Of a DNA stretch of 64,000 nucleotides, positions 9,019 to 20,460 are shown one piece after another. The stretch is from Sphingomonas sp. 3P27F8 (GTDB lineage: Bacteria; Pseudomonadota; Alphaproteobacteria; Sphingomonadales; Sphingomonadaceae). The stretch lies in assembly GCF_005502745.1 (NCBI RefSeq), contig NZ_SCNL01000001.1, positions 1-64,000 on the forward strand. Direction: 5' to 3'. A model generated the notes under the pieces. That model was not told the DNA's origin. It saw only the letters and a list, made by a program, of their open reading frames with translations, and ran no database searches. The position numbers were made by a program, and so were the translations under genes. Numbering within the stretch: the stretch's first letter is position 1; every line of letters begins with the position of its first letter.

Positions 9019-9704
9019 AGCGCTTCTGGAACGAGGTGTCGCTGGACGAGGGCGGCGGCGTGCTGCTTGACGGTCGGACGGTGCGCACGCCGGGCCGCGC
9101 GCGGCTCGCGCTACCCACAGCGGCCTTGGCGGAGGTGATAGCCGAAGAATGGCGCGGAGTTGCCGAAACCCTCGATCCGCGCTTGATGCCTCTGACCGGG
9201 CTCGCCAACGCAGCGATCGATCGGATCGCACCGGATCCCGCTCCATTCGTCAAAGATATCGCGCGATATGCAGAGAGCGACCTCACCTGCTATCGAGCGG
9301 AGACGCCAGCCGAGCTGGTGGCGCGCCAGAAGGCGGCATGGAATCCGCTGCTCGACTGGGCGCGGCGTCGCTACGACGTGCATTTTGAGACAACCGCTGG
9401 CGTGATGCACGTCGATCAGCCCGAGGCGACGCTCGCACGGATCTCCGACGCTGTCGCGACGTATGATCCGTTTGCGCTTGCGGCCTTGCAAACGATCGTT
9501 GGAGCGACCGGCACGATCGTAGGCACGCTGGCGCTGGCGGAAGGTGTGATCGATCCCGATGCGTTGTGGCGCGCCGCGCAGATTGACGAAGACTGGCAGA
9601 TCGAGAAATGGGGTGACGACGAACTCGCCACCCGCGCTCGCGAGGCGAAACGTGCGGACTTTGATGCGGCGACAAGGTTTCTCGCTGCGCTCACGCGGCG
9701 CTAG
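9015..9704 (+). CDS. ATP12 family F1-ATPase assembly chaperone
   Basis: A 229-residue homologue of the ATP12 chaperone that helps fold the alpha subunit of F1-ATPase, found in alphaproteobacteria and mitochondria. The N-terminal part (FWNEVSLDEGGGVLLDGRTVRTP) and the central EEWRGVAETLDPRLMPLT are diagnostic, followed by the helical domain with DLTCYRAETPAELVARQ. Length is typical. It is translationally coupled to the small membrane gene upstream and convergent with gmk, their ends overlapping by 4 bases. Confidence 0.92.
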   Translation: MKRFWNEVSLDEGGGVLLDGRTVRTPGRARLALPTAALAEVIAEEWRGVAETLDPRLMPLTGLANAAIDRIAPDPAPFVKDIARYAESDLTCYRAETPAELVARQKAAWNPLLDWARRRYDVHFETTAGVMHVDQPEATLARISDAVATYDPFALAALQTIVGATGTIVGTLALAEGVIDPDALWRAAQIDEDWQIEKWGDDELATRAREAKRADFDAATRFLAALTRR

Positions 9705-10357
9705 CTGGCGCGGCGCAACTTGCGAATGAAGCCGATCAGCCCGGTCTGTCGCGATCGCTTCAGGCGCTCCGCCGCCAGGATCGTGCGGACATGCTGGAAG
9801 CATTGCTCGACATCGTCATTGACCAAAACATAGTCATAGCCGTCCCAATGGCTGACCTCATTCGCGGCCCGCGACATGCGCCTGTCGATGATCTCGGTCG
9901 AGTCGGTCGCGCGCTTCAGCAGGCGCTGATGCAATTCCTCCATCGATGGTGGCAGGATGAATACCCGCACCACATCGCCGCCTGCGATCTGATAAAGCTG
10001 CTGCGCTCCCTGCCAGTCTATATCGAAGAGCACATCCTTGCCGGCCGCCAGCATCTTCTCCACCGGCGCCTTGGGTGTGCCATACCGTTCATCGAAAACA
10101 TGCGCCCACTCCAGGAACTCGTGGGAGTTCGCCATTTCCCGAAAGCGATCTAGCGAAACGAAATGATAATCCGTCCCATCAACCTCGCCGGGGCGCATCG
10201 CGCGTGTGGTAGCGGAAACCGACATACAAAGATCGGCATCGTCCGCGAGCAATTTGCGCGCGATAGTGGACTTGCCCGCGCCCGATGGCGAGGACAGCAC
10301 AAACAACACGCCGCGGCGCTTGAAACCGTGCGGATCGGGATGTGGGGAAGCGGCCAT
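9701..10357 (-). CDS. gmk: Guanylate kinase
   Basis: A 218-residue enzyme that converts GMP and ATP to GDP and ADP. The P-loop SSPSGAGKSTIARKL lies near residue 22. The GMP-binding segment TTRAMRPGEVDGTDYHFVS and the later DIDWQGAQQLYQIAGGDVV match the family. The first 15 residues (MAASPHPDPHGFKRRG) are a short extension before the first strand, common in alphaproteobacteria. The C-terminus is basic. Convergent with the ATP12 gene; upstream lies the small gene at 10418-10633 on the same strand. Confidence 0.96.
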   Translation of the reverse strand: MAASPHPDPHGFKRRGVLFVLSSPSGAGKSTIARKLLADDADLCMSVSATTRAMRPGEVDGTDYHFVSLDRFREMANSHEFLEWAHVFDERYGTPKAPVEKMLAAGKDVLFDIDWQGAQQLYQIAGGDVVRVFILPPSMEELHQRLLKRATDSTEIIDRRMSRAANEVSHWDGYDYVLVNDDVEQCFQHVRTILAAERLKRSRQTGLIGFIRKLRRAS

Positions 10358-10417
10358 GCGCGCTACTGCCGCGCGCGCAGGGCATGCGTCAAGACGACAT
10401 GGCGCGGCGCGGCGCGT

Positions 10418-10633
10418 TTAGGCGACGGTCGAGGCACTCCCAGTCTGCCGCGCCTTGTGCCGGTCGTAAGCCTTTTTCGCGACATAGGCCCCACCAACCG
10501 CCAGCCCAAGCGGACCCATACGCGTGACCGCGCGAGTCATAAACGCGCCGAGAATTGCACCTTTGACGCCACTTCCGCCTTCGCGGCGCTGTAGCTCGCT
10601 ACCAACTAGTGCGCCAATAATAGAGCGAATCAT
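10418..10633 (-). CDS. Small hypothetical protein
   Basis: A 71-residue protein beginning MIRSIIGALVGSELQRREG with a Gly-rich hydrophobic middle (GAILGAFMTRAVTRMGPLGLAVGGAYVAKKAYD) and a basic tail. The pattern resembles small uncharacterised proteins found in sphingomonads. It is between gmk and fumC on the same strand, with gaps of 60 and 51 bases. One amphipathic or membrane-inserted helix is likely. Function unknown. Confidence 0.6.
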   Translation of the reverse strand: MIRSIIGALVGSELQRREGGSGVKGAILGAFMTRAVTRMGPLGLAVGGAYVAKKAYDRHKARQTGSASTVA

Positions 10634-10684
10634 TCGAATAACCCCTTAGAACTGCCTTGGAGCGAACAAGCGCTTCAGGCGCGT

Positions 10685-12076
<1,392 letters not shown>

Positions 12077-12130
12077 CCGTGCTCCACGATGCACGGCCGC
12101 ATGGCGCAGGTCTGTCCCGCCGCGGCCGGT

Positions 12131-12619
12131 CTATTTCTTGCGCTTGAAATCGACCGCCACGACGTTCGATCCATCCTCGACCGGCGTTGCGGTCGGGCCG
12201 TCGTTCTCCGCCGGATCGTGGCCCCCCGGACCGTCCTCCGGTCCTTCGGCCGCCTGGAAGCGCAATTCGAAATTCACCGCCGGATCGTGAAAGCCGGTGA
12301 CCGCCGAATACGGGATCAGCAGCTTCGACGGCACCTGGTTGAAGCTTAGGCCGACCGAGAATTTCGTGTCGTCGACGGTCAGATCCCAAAAGCGGTTCTG
12401 CATGACGATCGTCATCTCGTCAGGGAAGCGCTCGATCAGACGCTTCGGGATATCGACGCCCGGCGCCTGTGTCTTGAACGTGATGTAGAAATGATGCTCG
12501 CCCGGCAGCGTGCCGCCGTTCTCCGCGACCGAGCCGAGCACGCGGCCGACCACAGCGCGAAGGGCTTCCTGCACGATCTCGTCGTAAGGTATCAGGCTAT
12601 CAGGCGCGGAATCATCCAT
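12131..12619 (-). CDS. sspB: SspB-family ClpXP adaptor
   Basis: A 162-residue alphaproteobacterial SspB. In better-studied relatives this protein delivers ssrA-tagged polypeptides to the ClpXP protease. The conserved core spans residues 5-115 (LIPYDEIVQEALRAVVGRVL, then LPGEHHFYITFKT, then FPDEMTIVMQNRFWDL). An acidic, Pro/Gly-rich linker follows, ending in the basic tip VVAVDFKRKK, where other SspB proteins carry the ClpX-docking tail. Met 12619 is chosen because the preceding 22 codons are not conserved in pattern. It shares strand with fumC and is divergent from hisB. Confidence 0.9.
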   Translation of the reverse strand: MDDSAPDSLIPYDEIVQEALRAVVGRVLGSVAENGGTLPGEHHFYITFKTQAPGVDIPKRLIERFPDEMTIVMQNRFWDLTVDDTKFSVGLSFNQVPSKLLIPYSAVTGFHDPAVNFELRFQAAEGPEDGPGGHDPAENDGPTATPVEDGSNVVAVDFKRKK

Positions 12620-12705
12620 ATGGCGGCTATGGGTAGCGCGGTCGCGGGCGTGGTCAAGCAAAGCTTTCCTTCCCAAATGCCGCACGCGCGCTATGGAGCG
12701 CGGCC

Positions 12706-13293
12706 ATGCGCACAGCGACCATAACCCGTGCCACCAGCGAGACGGACATCGCCGTCACCGTCAATCTCGACGGCAGCGGCCAGTATGACGTGGAAACCGG
12801 CATCGGCTTTTTCGATCATATGCTGGAGCAGCTCGCTCGCCATTCGCTGATCGATCTTTCCGTACGCACGAAGGGCGATCTGCACATCGACCAGCACCAT
12901 ACGGTCGAGGACACCGGCATCGCGATCGGCCAAGCCATTGCTCAGGCGCTCGGCGACAAGCGCGGCATCCGCCGATACGGCGATGCTTTGTCGCCGATGG
13001 ACGAGACGCTGACGCGCGTCGCGCTCGACATTTCCGGGCGACCGTGGCTGGTGTGGAATACGGAGTTCACCCAGAAGCGCCTGGGCGAAATGGATACCGA
13101 GATGTTCAAACACTGGTTCCATTCCTTCGCACAGGCCGCCGGGATCACGCTCCACGTCGAGACCCTGCATGGCGAGAACAATCACCATATCGCCGAAAGC
13201 GCTTTCAAGGGCCTCGCCCGCGCGTTGCGTCAGGCGGTGGAGATCGACCCGCGCAAGGCGGATACCATCCCCTCGACGAAAGGCATGTTGTGA
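12706..13293 (+). CDS. hisB: Imidazoleglycerol-phosphate dehydratase
   Basis: A 195-residue monofunctional HisB that converts imidazoleglycerol phosphate to imidazoleacetol phosphate in histidine synthesis. The manganese-binding histidine motifs [10 protein letters not shown] and [13 protein letters not shown] are present, as are [16 protein letters not shown] near the N-terminus and the C-terminal SIPSTKG-like end (here TIPSTKGML). It is the first gene of hisB-yciI-hisH-hisA-hisF, all joined by 1-4 base overlaps, so the five genes form one translationally coupled operon. Confidence 0.97.
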   Translation: MRTATITRATSETDIAVTVNLDGSGQYDVETGIGFFDHMLEQLARHSLIDLSVRTKGDLHIDQHHTVEDTGIAIGQAIAQALGDKRGIRRYGDALSPMDETLTRVALDISGRPWLVWNTEFTQKRLGEMDTEMFKHWFHSFAQAAGITLHVETLHGENNHHIAESAFKGLARALRQAVEIDPRKADTIPSTKGML

Positions 13294-13610
13294 TGCCGGC
13301 CGGAAAATATCGCGCGGAGGGGCACCTGAGCCTGATCCTGCTCGATTACGTAAAGCCGCTCGAAGATGTCGATGCGCAGATGGAGGCGCATGTCGCCTTT
13401 CTCGAACAGGGCTTCGAGCAAGGCGTTTTCGTCGTGGCTGGTCGTCGTGAACCGCGTACTGGCGGGGTGATCCTGTGCCGCGGCGTTGCAGAGGATATCG
13501 AGGCGCTCGCGCAGACCGATCCGTTCGTCGTCAGCGGCGTCGCGACCGCCGAAGTGGTTGAGTTCAAGGCTAGCTTCGCGGTCGATGCGGTCGCCCGCCT
13601 CGCACGATGA
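13293..13610 (+). CDS. YciI family protein inside the his operon
   Basis: A 105-residue YciI-like protein with the ferredoxin-like alpha/beta fold of this family. The motif region LILLDYVKPLEDVDAQMEAH contains the conserved Asp and His proposed as active site, followed by GVFVVAGRREPRTGG. YciI proteins are poorly characterised; some act as hydrolases or chlorohydrolase-associated domains. Start ATG 13293 overlaps the hisB stop by one base (TGATG), and its own stop overlaps hisH. This tight insertion in the operon suggests a role linked to histidine synthesis or simple co-expression; neither is proven. Confidence 0.88.
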   Translation: MPAGKYRAEGHLSLILLDYVKPLEDVDAQMEAHVAFLEQGFEQGVFVVAGRREPRTGGVILCRGVAEDIEALAQTDPFVVSGVATAEVVEFKASFAVDAVARLAR

Positions 13611-14212
13611 CGCTGGCGTTGGTCGATATCGAGTCGGGCAACCTCCGCTCGGTGGAGAACGCGCTACGGACGGCCGGTGCACGGGACGTGGTGATCACCG
13701 CCGACCCGGACGTTATTGTGCGCGCGGAACGCATCGTCCTGCCCGGAGTCGGCGCATTTGGCGCGTGCGCGGCGAATTTACGCAAGGTCGATAGTCTGCA
13801 GGCGGCGCTGACGCAGCGCGTGCTGAACGACGGCGCGCCGTTCCTCGGCATCTGCGTCGGTATGCAACTGATGGCGGAGACCGGCGAGGAAATGGGCACG
13901 CACCAAGGCCTCGGATGGATCGCGGGCCAGGTCCGCCGGCTCGCCCCAGAAGACCCGGCCGCGAAAGTGCCGCACATGGGGTGGAACGATGTAACCCCGC
14001 TCGCCTCGACGGGGTTACTGGAGGCAGGCGAAGCGTATTTTCTGCACAGCTACGCGTTCGAGGGCGAGAATGTCCTCGCGCGCACCGATCACGGCGGGCC
14101 GGTGACGGCGGCGATCGGCCGGGACAACATGCTCGGCGTGCAATTTCATCCCGAAAAGAGCCAGCGCTACGGCATCGCGCTGCTCGAACGATTCCTAGCG
14201 TGGCGCCCATGA
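13607..14212 (+). CDS. hisH: Imidazole glycerol phosphate synthase, glutaminase subunit
   Basis: A 201-residue class I glutamine amidotransferase that releases ammonia from glutamine for HisF. The nucleophile Cys lies in FLGICVGMQLMAE, preceded by the oxyanion strand LPGVGAFGA. The catalytic His and Glu are in GVQFHPEKSQ. Length is typical. Overlaps yciI (ATGA at 13607) and hisA (ATGA at 14209), indicating coupled translation in the his operon. Confidence 0.97.
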   Translation: MTLALVDIESGNLRSVENALRTAGARDVVITADPDVIVRAERIVLPGVGAFGACAANLRKVDSLQAALTQRVLNDGAPFLGICVGMQLMAETGEEMGTHQGLGWIAGQVRRLAPEDPAAKVPHMGWNDVTPLASTGLLEAGEAYFLHSYAFEGENVLARTDHGGPVTAAIGRDNMLGVQFHPEKSQRYGIALLERFLAWRP

Positions 14213-14946
14213 CCCTGATCGTTTTTCCTGCCATCGACCTCAAGGCTGGTCAGGTCGTTCGCCTCGCCGAAGGCGATATGGATCGCGCCACCGTCTACGG
14301 CGACGACCCTGCTGCGCAGGCGATGCAGTTTGCGGACGCCGGCGCACAACATCTCCATGTCGTCGATCTCGACGGCGCTTTCGCGGGAGAATCCGTGAAT
14401 GGCGCGGCGGTGCGCACGATCGTCGAACGCTTCCCCGGTCACGTCCAGCTCGGCGGCGGCATCCGTACACCCGGCGCGGTGGAGGCGTGGTTCGATCTCG
14501 GCGTGGCGCGGGTGGTGATCGGGACGGCGGCGCTGGAGAAGCCACAATTCGTCCGCGACATGGCCAAAGCCTTTCCCGGTGGGATCGTGGTCGCGGTCGA
14601 CGCGCGCGACGGCATGGTCGCAACGAAGGGCTGGGCCGAGGTTTCCGATGTCCGCGCCACCGATATGGCGCGCCGCTTCGAGGATGCCGGGGTGGCCGCG
14701 CTCCTGTTTACCGATGTGGGGCGCGACGGGCTGCTCAAGGGGTGCAACGTCGAGGCCACCGTCGATCTCGCACGATCGGTCAACATTCCGGTGATCGCCA
14801 GCGGCGGTGTGAAAGGCATCGGCGACATTCACATCCTTGCGCTTCATGCGCGCGATGGTGTGGAAGGCGTCATCACCGGCCGTGCGCTCTATGACGGAAG
14901 GCTCGATCTCTCGGCCGCGCTGTCTGTTGCGAGCGCTGCCGGATGA
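14209..14946 (+). CDS. hisA: ProFAR isomerase
   Basis: A 245-residue TIM-barrel isomerase converting ProFAR to PRFAR, the substrate of HisHF. The N-terminal [19 protein letters not shown] carries the catalytic Asp. Phosphate-binding loops are visible in QLGGGIRT and in [12 protein letters not shown], and the second catalytic Asp is in LFTDVGRDG. Start ATG 14209 lies inside the hisH stop. The longer open frame upstream is a hisH shadow. It overlaps hisF by 4 bases. Confidence 0.97.
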   Translation: MTLIVFPAIDLKAGQVVRLAEGDMDRATVYGDDPAAQAMQFADAGAQHLHVVDLDGAFAGESVNGAAVRTIVERFPGHVQLGGGIRTPGAVEAWFDLGVARVVIGTAALEKPQFVRDMAKAFPGGIVVAVDARDGMVATKGWAEVSDVRATDMARRFEDAGVAALLFTDVGRDGLLKGCNVEATVDLARSVNIPVIASGGVKGIGDIHILALHARDGVEGVITGRALYDGRLDLSAALSVASAAG

Positions 14947-15710
14947 CCGTTCGTGCCCGTGTCATCCCGTGTCTCGATGTGGCGAACGGCCGTGTGGTGA
15001 AGGGCGTGAACTTCGTCGATCTGAAGGACGCAGGCGATCCGGTGGAGCAGGCGCGCGCCTATGATAGTGCGGGCGCGGACGAGCTCTGCTTCCTGGATAT
15101 AACGGCCAGCCACGAGGGGCGCGACACGATCCTGGACGTGGTACGGCGCACGGCGGCGGTGTGTTTCATGCCGCTCACCGTCGGCGGCGGGGTGCGGACA
15201 GCGGAAGATGCGCGCGCCTTGCTGCTGGCGGGCGCGGATAAGGTGGCGGTCAACTCCGCTGCGGTAACACGGCCGGAAGTGGTGTCCGACATTGCGAACC
15301 GATTTGGAAGCCAATGCTGCGTGGCAAGCGTGGACGCGCGCCGAAGCGGCGATCGCTGGGAAGTGTTCACGCATGGCGGCCGCCGTGCGACCGGGATAGA
15401 TGCGGTGGAGCACGCATTGCGCCTCGCCGGTCTGGGCGCGGGCGAACTGCTTATCACGTCGATGGACCGCGATGGCACCCGCGACGGCTACGAGCTGGCG
15501 CTGATCCGCACGATCGCGGACCGGACGAAAGTGCCCGTCGTGGCCTCGGGCGGCGTTGGCAGCCTGAAGGATCTCGTCGCCGGCGTGACGGAGGGGCACG
15601 CCTCCGCCGTGCTGGCCGCATCGATCTTCCACTTCGGCGACGCTACGATCGCGCAGGCACATGCTGCGCTGGCGGCGGCTGGCGTGCCGGTGCGGACATA
15701 TGCGGGCTGA
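14943..15710 (+). CDS. hisF: Imidazole glycerol phosphate synthase, cyclase subunit
   Basis: A 255-residue TIM-barrel cyclase that joins ammonia from HisH to PRFAR, giving imidazole glycerol phosphate and AICAR. Catalytic Asp residues are in [17 protein letters not shown] and in [11 protein letters not shown]. Phosphate loops are in [10 protein letters not shown] and [11 protein letters not shown]. It is the last gene of the operon in this window; the hisE and hisI genes that often follow are not present here. Confidence 0.97.
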   Translation: MTVRARVIPCLDVANGRVVKGVNFVDLKDAGDPVEQARAYDSAGADELCFLDITASHEGRDTILDVVRRTAAVCFMPLTVGGGVRTAEDARALLLAGADKVAVNSAAVTRPEVVSDIANRFGSQCCVASVDARRSGDRWEVFTHGGRRATGIDAVEHALRLAGLGAGELLITSMDRDGTRDGYELALIRTIADRTKVPVVASGGVGSLKDLVAGVTEGHASAVLAASIFHFGDATIAQAHAALAAAGVPVRTYAG

Positions 15711-16068
15711 TTGACCCCCACTCCTGGCCGAGAGGGGCGTCCCAGCCGCTGTCCGCAGGCTGACGAAGCTTGAAACGACCTGATCCAGTTTATCAGCGCA
15801 TTTGTCGCCCGTCCTACGAACGCGCAAAGCGCCCTAGCTGCGCTGAGGAAGAGGCGCTTGGATAATCTCCCCACTCACTGTGCATGATCGTGCTGAGCCA
15901 ATGTCGCACATGCGCTCCGCTACCATGTAAAACGCAGAAGCCGGCAAGGCGAACAACACGAACGGCGCCGAGCCGAAGACGTGCCCCGGCCAGCGGTTAG
16001 GTCGTGACGGGTTATCCACGCACATGTGGTCGGGCCGCATTAGCTGTCCACAACTGTGGCGACGCCCG
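15711..16068. other. Intergenic region downstream of hisF and mutL
   Basis: A 358-base stretch between the convergent ends of hisF and mutL with no convincing gene; short frames in it overlap mutL and have no recognisable protein. Near its right end are a DnaA-box-like TTATCCACG at 16012-16020 and CTGTCCACA at 16044-16052. No strong terminator hairpin with a T-run was seen. Confidence 0.45.
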
Positions 16069-17838
16069 TCACCGTCGCCCAAACAGCTTCTCGATATCGC
16101 CATGCGCCAGCTTCACCCAGGTCGGTCGCCCGTGATTGCATTGCCCGGAGTGCGGCGTGACTTCCATCTCACGGAGCAGCGCGTTCATCTCCGCGACCGA
16201 AAGCACCCGCCCCGCCCGAACCGAGCCGTGGCATGCCATCGTACCGGCGACAGCATCGAGACGTTCGCGCAATGACAGCGCCTCGTCGAATGCGGCGAGT
16301 TCGTCGGCAAGGTCGCCGACCAGTCCCGACGGATCGCCGGCGCCCAACAACGCGGGCATCGCGCGCACCAGGATCGCGCGCGGCCCGAAGCGCTCGAGCT
16401 CCAACCCCAGTTCGGCAAGTTCCGTCACCCGCGCCTCCAGCCTGTCGCACGCCGGCTCGTCCAGTTCGATGACCTCGGGGATGAGGAGCGCCTGCGATGC
16501 GACCCGCCCGTCCGCGAGCGCGCGGCGCATCCGCTCCAGCACCAGCCGCTCGTGCGCCGCATGCTGATCGACGATGACGAGGCCGTCCTCCGCCTCCGCG
16601 ACAATGTAAGTTTTGGCGACCTGCCCACGCGCCACGCCCAACGGATGATCCTCGCGCTCCGGCGGCGGTGCCCACGCCGGCTCGGCACGCGCCTGTGGCG
16701 GCGGCGCGGCGAAGCTCGTGCGCCGATCCGCGACCGACATCCCCGCGGGTTGGGGCGGCGGAGCCCAGATCGTTTGCTGATACTCTGCCGGGCGCGCGAT
16801 CGGCTCGCTCCGCCACATCGCCAGCGCATCCTCCGCCGCGCGGTTCGACACGCGATGCCCCGCGCCATCGAGCGCACGGCGAATGCCGCTGACGATCATG
16901 CCCCGAATCATTGCGGGATCACGGAAGCGCACTTCTGTCTTGGCGGGATGTACGTTCACGTCGACCTGATCGGGCGGCACCTCGAGAAACAGCGCCACCA
17001 CCGCATGGCGGTCCCGCGGCATCATTTCTGCGTAAGCGCCGCGAATCGCGCCGATCAGCAGCCGGTCCTTCACCGGACGCCCGTTGACGAACAGATATTG
17101 GTGGTCGGCGACACCGCGATGGAAGGTTGGCAGCCCTGCGACGCCACCCAGCACGACACCCTCGCGCTCCAGATCGACCGCGACCGAATTCTCCGCCAGC
17201 GCGCGATCGGTCAGCAGAGCGACACGGCCGGGGCGGCCCTCCGCCTGCAATGCGGCGAGCGCGCGGCGGCCATCGTGCTCCAACGTAAAGGCGATATCCG
17301 GCCGCGCCATCGCCAGCCGCCGCACCACATCGAGGCAGGCGGCATATTCGCTCCGGGTCGAGCGCAGGAACTTTCGTCGCGCCGGCACCCGCGCGAACAG
17401 GCCGTCCACCACGATCCGCGTGCCGAGTGGCAGGGCGGCTGGCCCTTCGCGCACCAGATCGCCATTATCGATCGTGCGCGCCCAGCCGTCGCTGCCGCGC
17501 GGGCGACTCTCCAGCGTCAACCGCGCGACGCTGGCGATAGAGGGCAGCGCCTCTCCGCGAAAACCGAGCGTTGAAACCGCATCGATATCGTCGTCGGGCA
17601 GCTTGGACGTCGCATGGCGTTCGCAGGCCAGCGCCATTTCCCCAGGCGTCATCCCGCAACCATCATCGGCTACCTCGATCCGCTCCGTCCCGCCGGCGGC
17701 GAGCGCAACACTCACGCGCGTCGCACCGGCGTCGATCGCGTTCTCCACCAGTTCCTTCAACGCGCTGGCCGGTCTTTCCACCACTTCACCGGCAGCGATG
17801 CGGTTGACCAGGTGCTCGGGTAAACGTCGTATTGACAC
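16069..17838 (-). CDS. mutL: DNA mismatch repair protein MutL
   Basis: A 589-residue MutL that couples MutS mismatch recognition to strand removal. The N-terminal GHKL ATPase has RIAAGEVVERPASALKELVE, ENAIDAGA, DDGCGM and GFRGEALPSI. A Pro-rich linker spans about 350-410. The C-terminal dimerisation domain carries DQHAAHERLVLE, which fits the DQHA(x)2E(x)4E endonuclease motif, so this MutL probably nicks DNA itself, as expected in bacteria without MutH. The start is GTG 17838, giving VSIRRLPEHLVNRI, with GGGGAG just upstream; the frame is open further but without homology. Divergent from mreB. Confidence 0.95.
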   Translation of the reverse strand: MSIRRLPEHLVNRIAAGEVVERPASALKELVENAIDAGATRVSVALAAGGTERIEVADDGCGMTPGEMALACERHATSKLPDDDIDAVSTLGFRGEALPSIASVARLTLESRPRGSDGWARTIDNGDLVREGPAALPLGTRIVVDGLFARVPARRKFLRSTRSEYAACLDVVRRLAMARPDIAFTLEHDGRRALAALQAEGRPGRVALLTDRALAENSVAVDLEREGVVLGGVAGLPTFHRGVADHQYLFVNGRPVKDRLLIGAIRGAYAEMMPRDRHAVVALFLEVPPDQVDVNVHPAKTEVRFRDPAMIRGMIVSGIRRALDGAGHRVSNRAAEDALAMWRSEPIARPAEYQQTIWAPPPQPAGMSVADRRTSFAAPPPQARAEPAWAPPPEREDHPLGVARGQVAKTYIVAEAEDGLVIVDQHAAHERLVLERMRRALADGRVASQALLIPEVIELDEPACDRLEARVTELAELGLELERFGPRAILVRAMPALLGAGDPSGLVGDLADELAAFDEALSLRERLDAVAGTMACHGSVRAGRVLSVAEMNALLREMEVTPHSGQCNHGRPTWVKLAHGDIEKLFGRR

Positions 17839-17889
17839 GACAACTCCCCTAGCCCAAGCGGCGGCATCCCGCGACCCCGTGAGACGTAG

Positions 17890-19035
<1,146 letters not shown>

Positions 19036-19066
19036 ACAGAGGCGGTTTTCTCAAGAGGAATAGGTG

Positions 19067-19951
19067 ATGGCGCCGACGCGGGATCGGCGCCCGGGTTTCT
19101 CGCGTCGGGCGCAATATTCTCTTTTCCTCACCTACATTCTGGCGATCGCGGGCGCGATGGTCGGCGCGGTGCTGCTCGCCCTTTCCGCGATCGATCCCAC
19201 CGCATTCGCGTCACTGCGCGCGACGGTGCGCGAAGTGACGACGCCGGTATCGTCCGGCGTCTCCGCCGTGTTCGGTACGATCGCGGACGTACCGCAAACG
19301 ATCGGCACCTATTTCCGCGTCCATGGCGAAAATGAGGAACTGCGCGCCGAGGTGAAGCGCAGCCGCGCGGCGTTGATACAGGCGCAGATCATCGTGCATG
19401 ACAATCGCCGGCTGCGCGGTCTTCTCAAGTTGCGCGACGGTGCATTCAACCCAATCATAACCGCACGCATCGTCAGTTCCACCGCATCGAGCACGCGGCG
19501 CTTCGGGGTGCTCAACGCCGGTAGCTGGCAGGGCGTTCGCGACGGGCAACCGGTGCGCGGGCCGGACGGACTACTTGGTCGTGTCACGGAAACCGGGCCG
19601 AACACCGCCCGCGTGCTATTGCTCACCGATCCCAGCAGCATTGTGCCGGTCCGCCGCATCGGGGACGGACTGCCCGCCCTCGCCGCCGGACGCGGCGACG
19701 GAATGGTCGATATCCGCTCTGTCGAAACCGCCGACGCGAAACTGCGCCCGGGCGATCGCTTCGTCACGTCAGGCACCGGCGGCATATACACGCCGGGCGT
19801 GCTCGTTGCCCGTGTGGTGCGCCCGGGCAGCGATACTGCGCCCGCCCAACCGTTTGCCCGCCCCGACACGTTCGATTTCGCGCTCGTGAGCGAGGTATTC
19901 GTCCCGCCGCCCCCGCCGCCGCGTCCGCTATCCGCCAAGGGTAGGAAATGA
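19067..19951 (+). CDS. mreC: Rod shape-determining protein MreC
   Basis: A 294-residue bitopic inner-membrane protein that scaffolds the elongasome in the periplasm. It has a basic cytoplasmic N-terminus, one membrane helix (LFLTYILAIAGAMVGAVLLAL), a coiled-coil segment around residues 75-110 (ENEELRAEVKRSRAALIQAQ), then a beta-rich domain with LLLTDPSSIVPVR. A Pro-rich end follows (VPPPPPPRPLSAKGRK). Start ATG 19067 is preferred over GTG 19064 given the AGAGGAA site at 19054-19060. Its stop overlaps mreD as ATGA. Confidence 0.94.
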   Translation: MAPTRDRRPGFSRRAQYSLFLTYILAIAGAMVGAVLLALSAIDPTAFASLRATVREVTTPVSSGVSAVFGTIADVPQTIGTYFRVHGENEELRAEVKRSRAALIQAQIIVHDNRRLRGLLKLRDGAFNPIITARIVSSTASSTRRFGVLNAGSWQGVRDGQPVRGPDGLLGRVTETGPNTARVLLLTDPSSIVPVRRIGDGLPALAAGRGDGMVDIRSVETADAKLRPGDRFVTSGTGGIYTPGVLVARVVRPGSDTAPAQPFARPDTFDFALVSEVFVPPPPPPRPLSAKGRK

Positions 19952-20460
19952 GCCAGGCTCCGCGCAAACCGTTCGTTTCGGCGTTGCCGGCGGCCCGTGC
20001 ACGCGCGATTCCATGGATGACGGTGATGACGGGCTCGCTCGTGACCGTGGCGCCGTTCGGGGCGACACTGGGGCTCTTGCCGCCTTGCGGGCTATTGATG
20101 ATGCTGGCGTGGCGCCTGCTCGCTCCGCTCGCGCTGCGCCGCTGGTCCCCGCCGCTGCTGGGCCTCTTCGACGATCTGTCGAGTGGCCAGCCGCTCGGCA
20201 GCGCGATGATATTATGGACGCTCGCCTTCTTTCTGATCGACCTCTTTGACCAGCGCACGATGTTTCGCGCATTCTTTCAGGACTGGCTGATCGCCGCCGC
20301 CGCGATCGCCTTTTGCCTCGCCGGCGGCAGGATCGTCGCGTCGCCGCTTAGCGCGCACGTCGATGAGGTGCTAGTGATACAGATCGTCGTGTCGATTCTG
20401 CTCTTCCCCCTTGCTGCGCGCATCGTCGCCTGGATCGATCGAAAGCGGGCGATCGAATGA
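19948..20460 (+). CDS. mreD: Rod shape-determining protein MreD
   Basis: A 170-residue multi-span inner-membrane protein that links MreC to PBP2 and RodA. Five or six hydrophobic segments follow a basic N-terminus. The segment PPCGLLMMLAWRLL and then LLGLFDDLSSGQPLGSAMI fit the MreD pattern, whose conserved G-x-x-x-D region is visible in GLFDD. It overlaps both neighbours by 4 bases. MreD sequences diverge quickly, so the assignment leans partly on operon position. Confidence 0.9.
   Translation: MSQAPRKPFVSALPAARARAIPWMTVMTGSLVTVAPFGATLGLLPPCGLLMMLAWRLLAPLALRRWSPPLLGLFDDLSSGQPLGSAMILWTLAFFLIDLFDQRTMFRAFFQDWLIAAAAIAFCLAGGRIVASPLSAHVDEVLVIQIVVSILLFPLAARIVAWIDRKRAIE

Noticed and set aside
15834-16103. 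Minus-strand frame of 89 codons after mutL
   Set aside because: It overlaps the end of mutL and resembles no protein; kept as intergenic.
16552-17574. 340-codon plus-strand frame opposite mutL
   Set aside because: MutL motifs are complete on the minus strand; this is a shadow.
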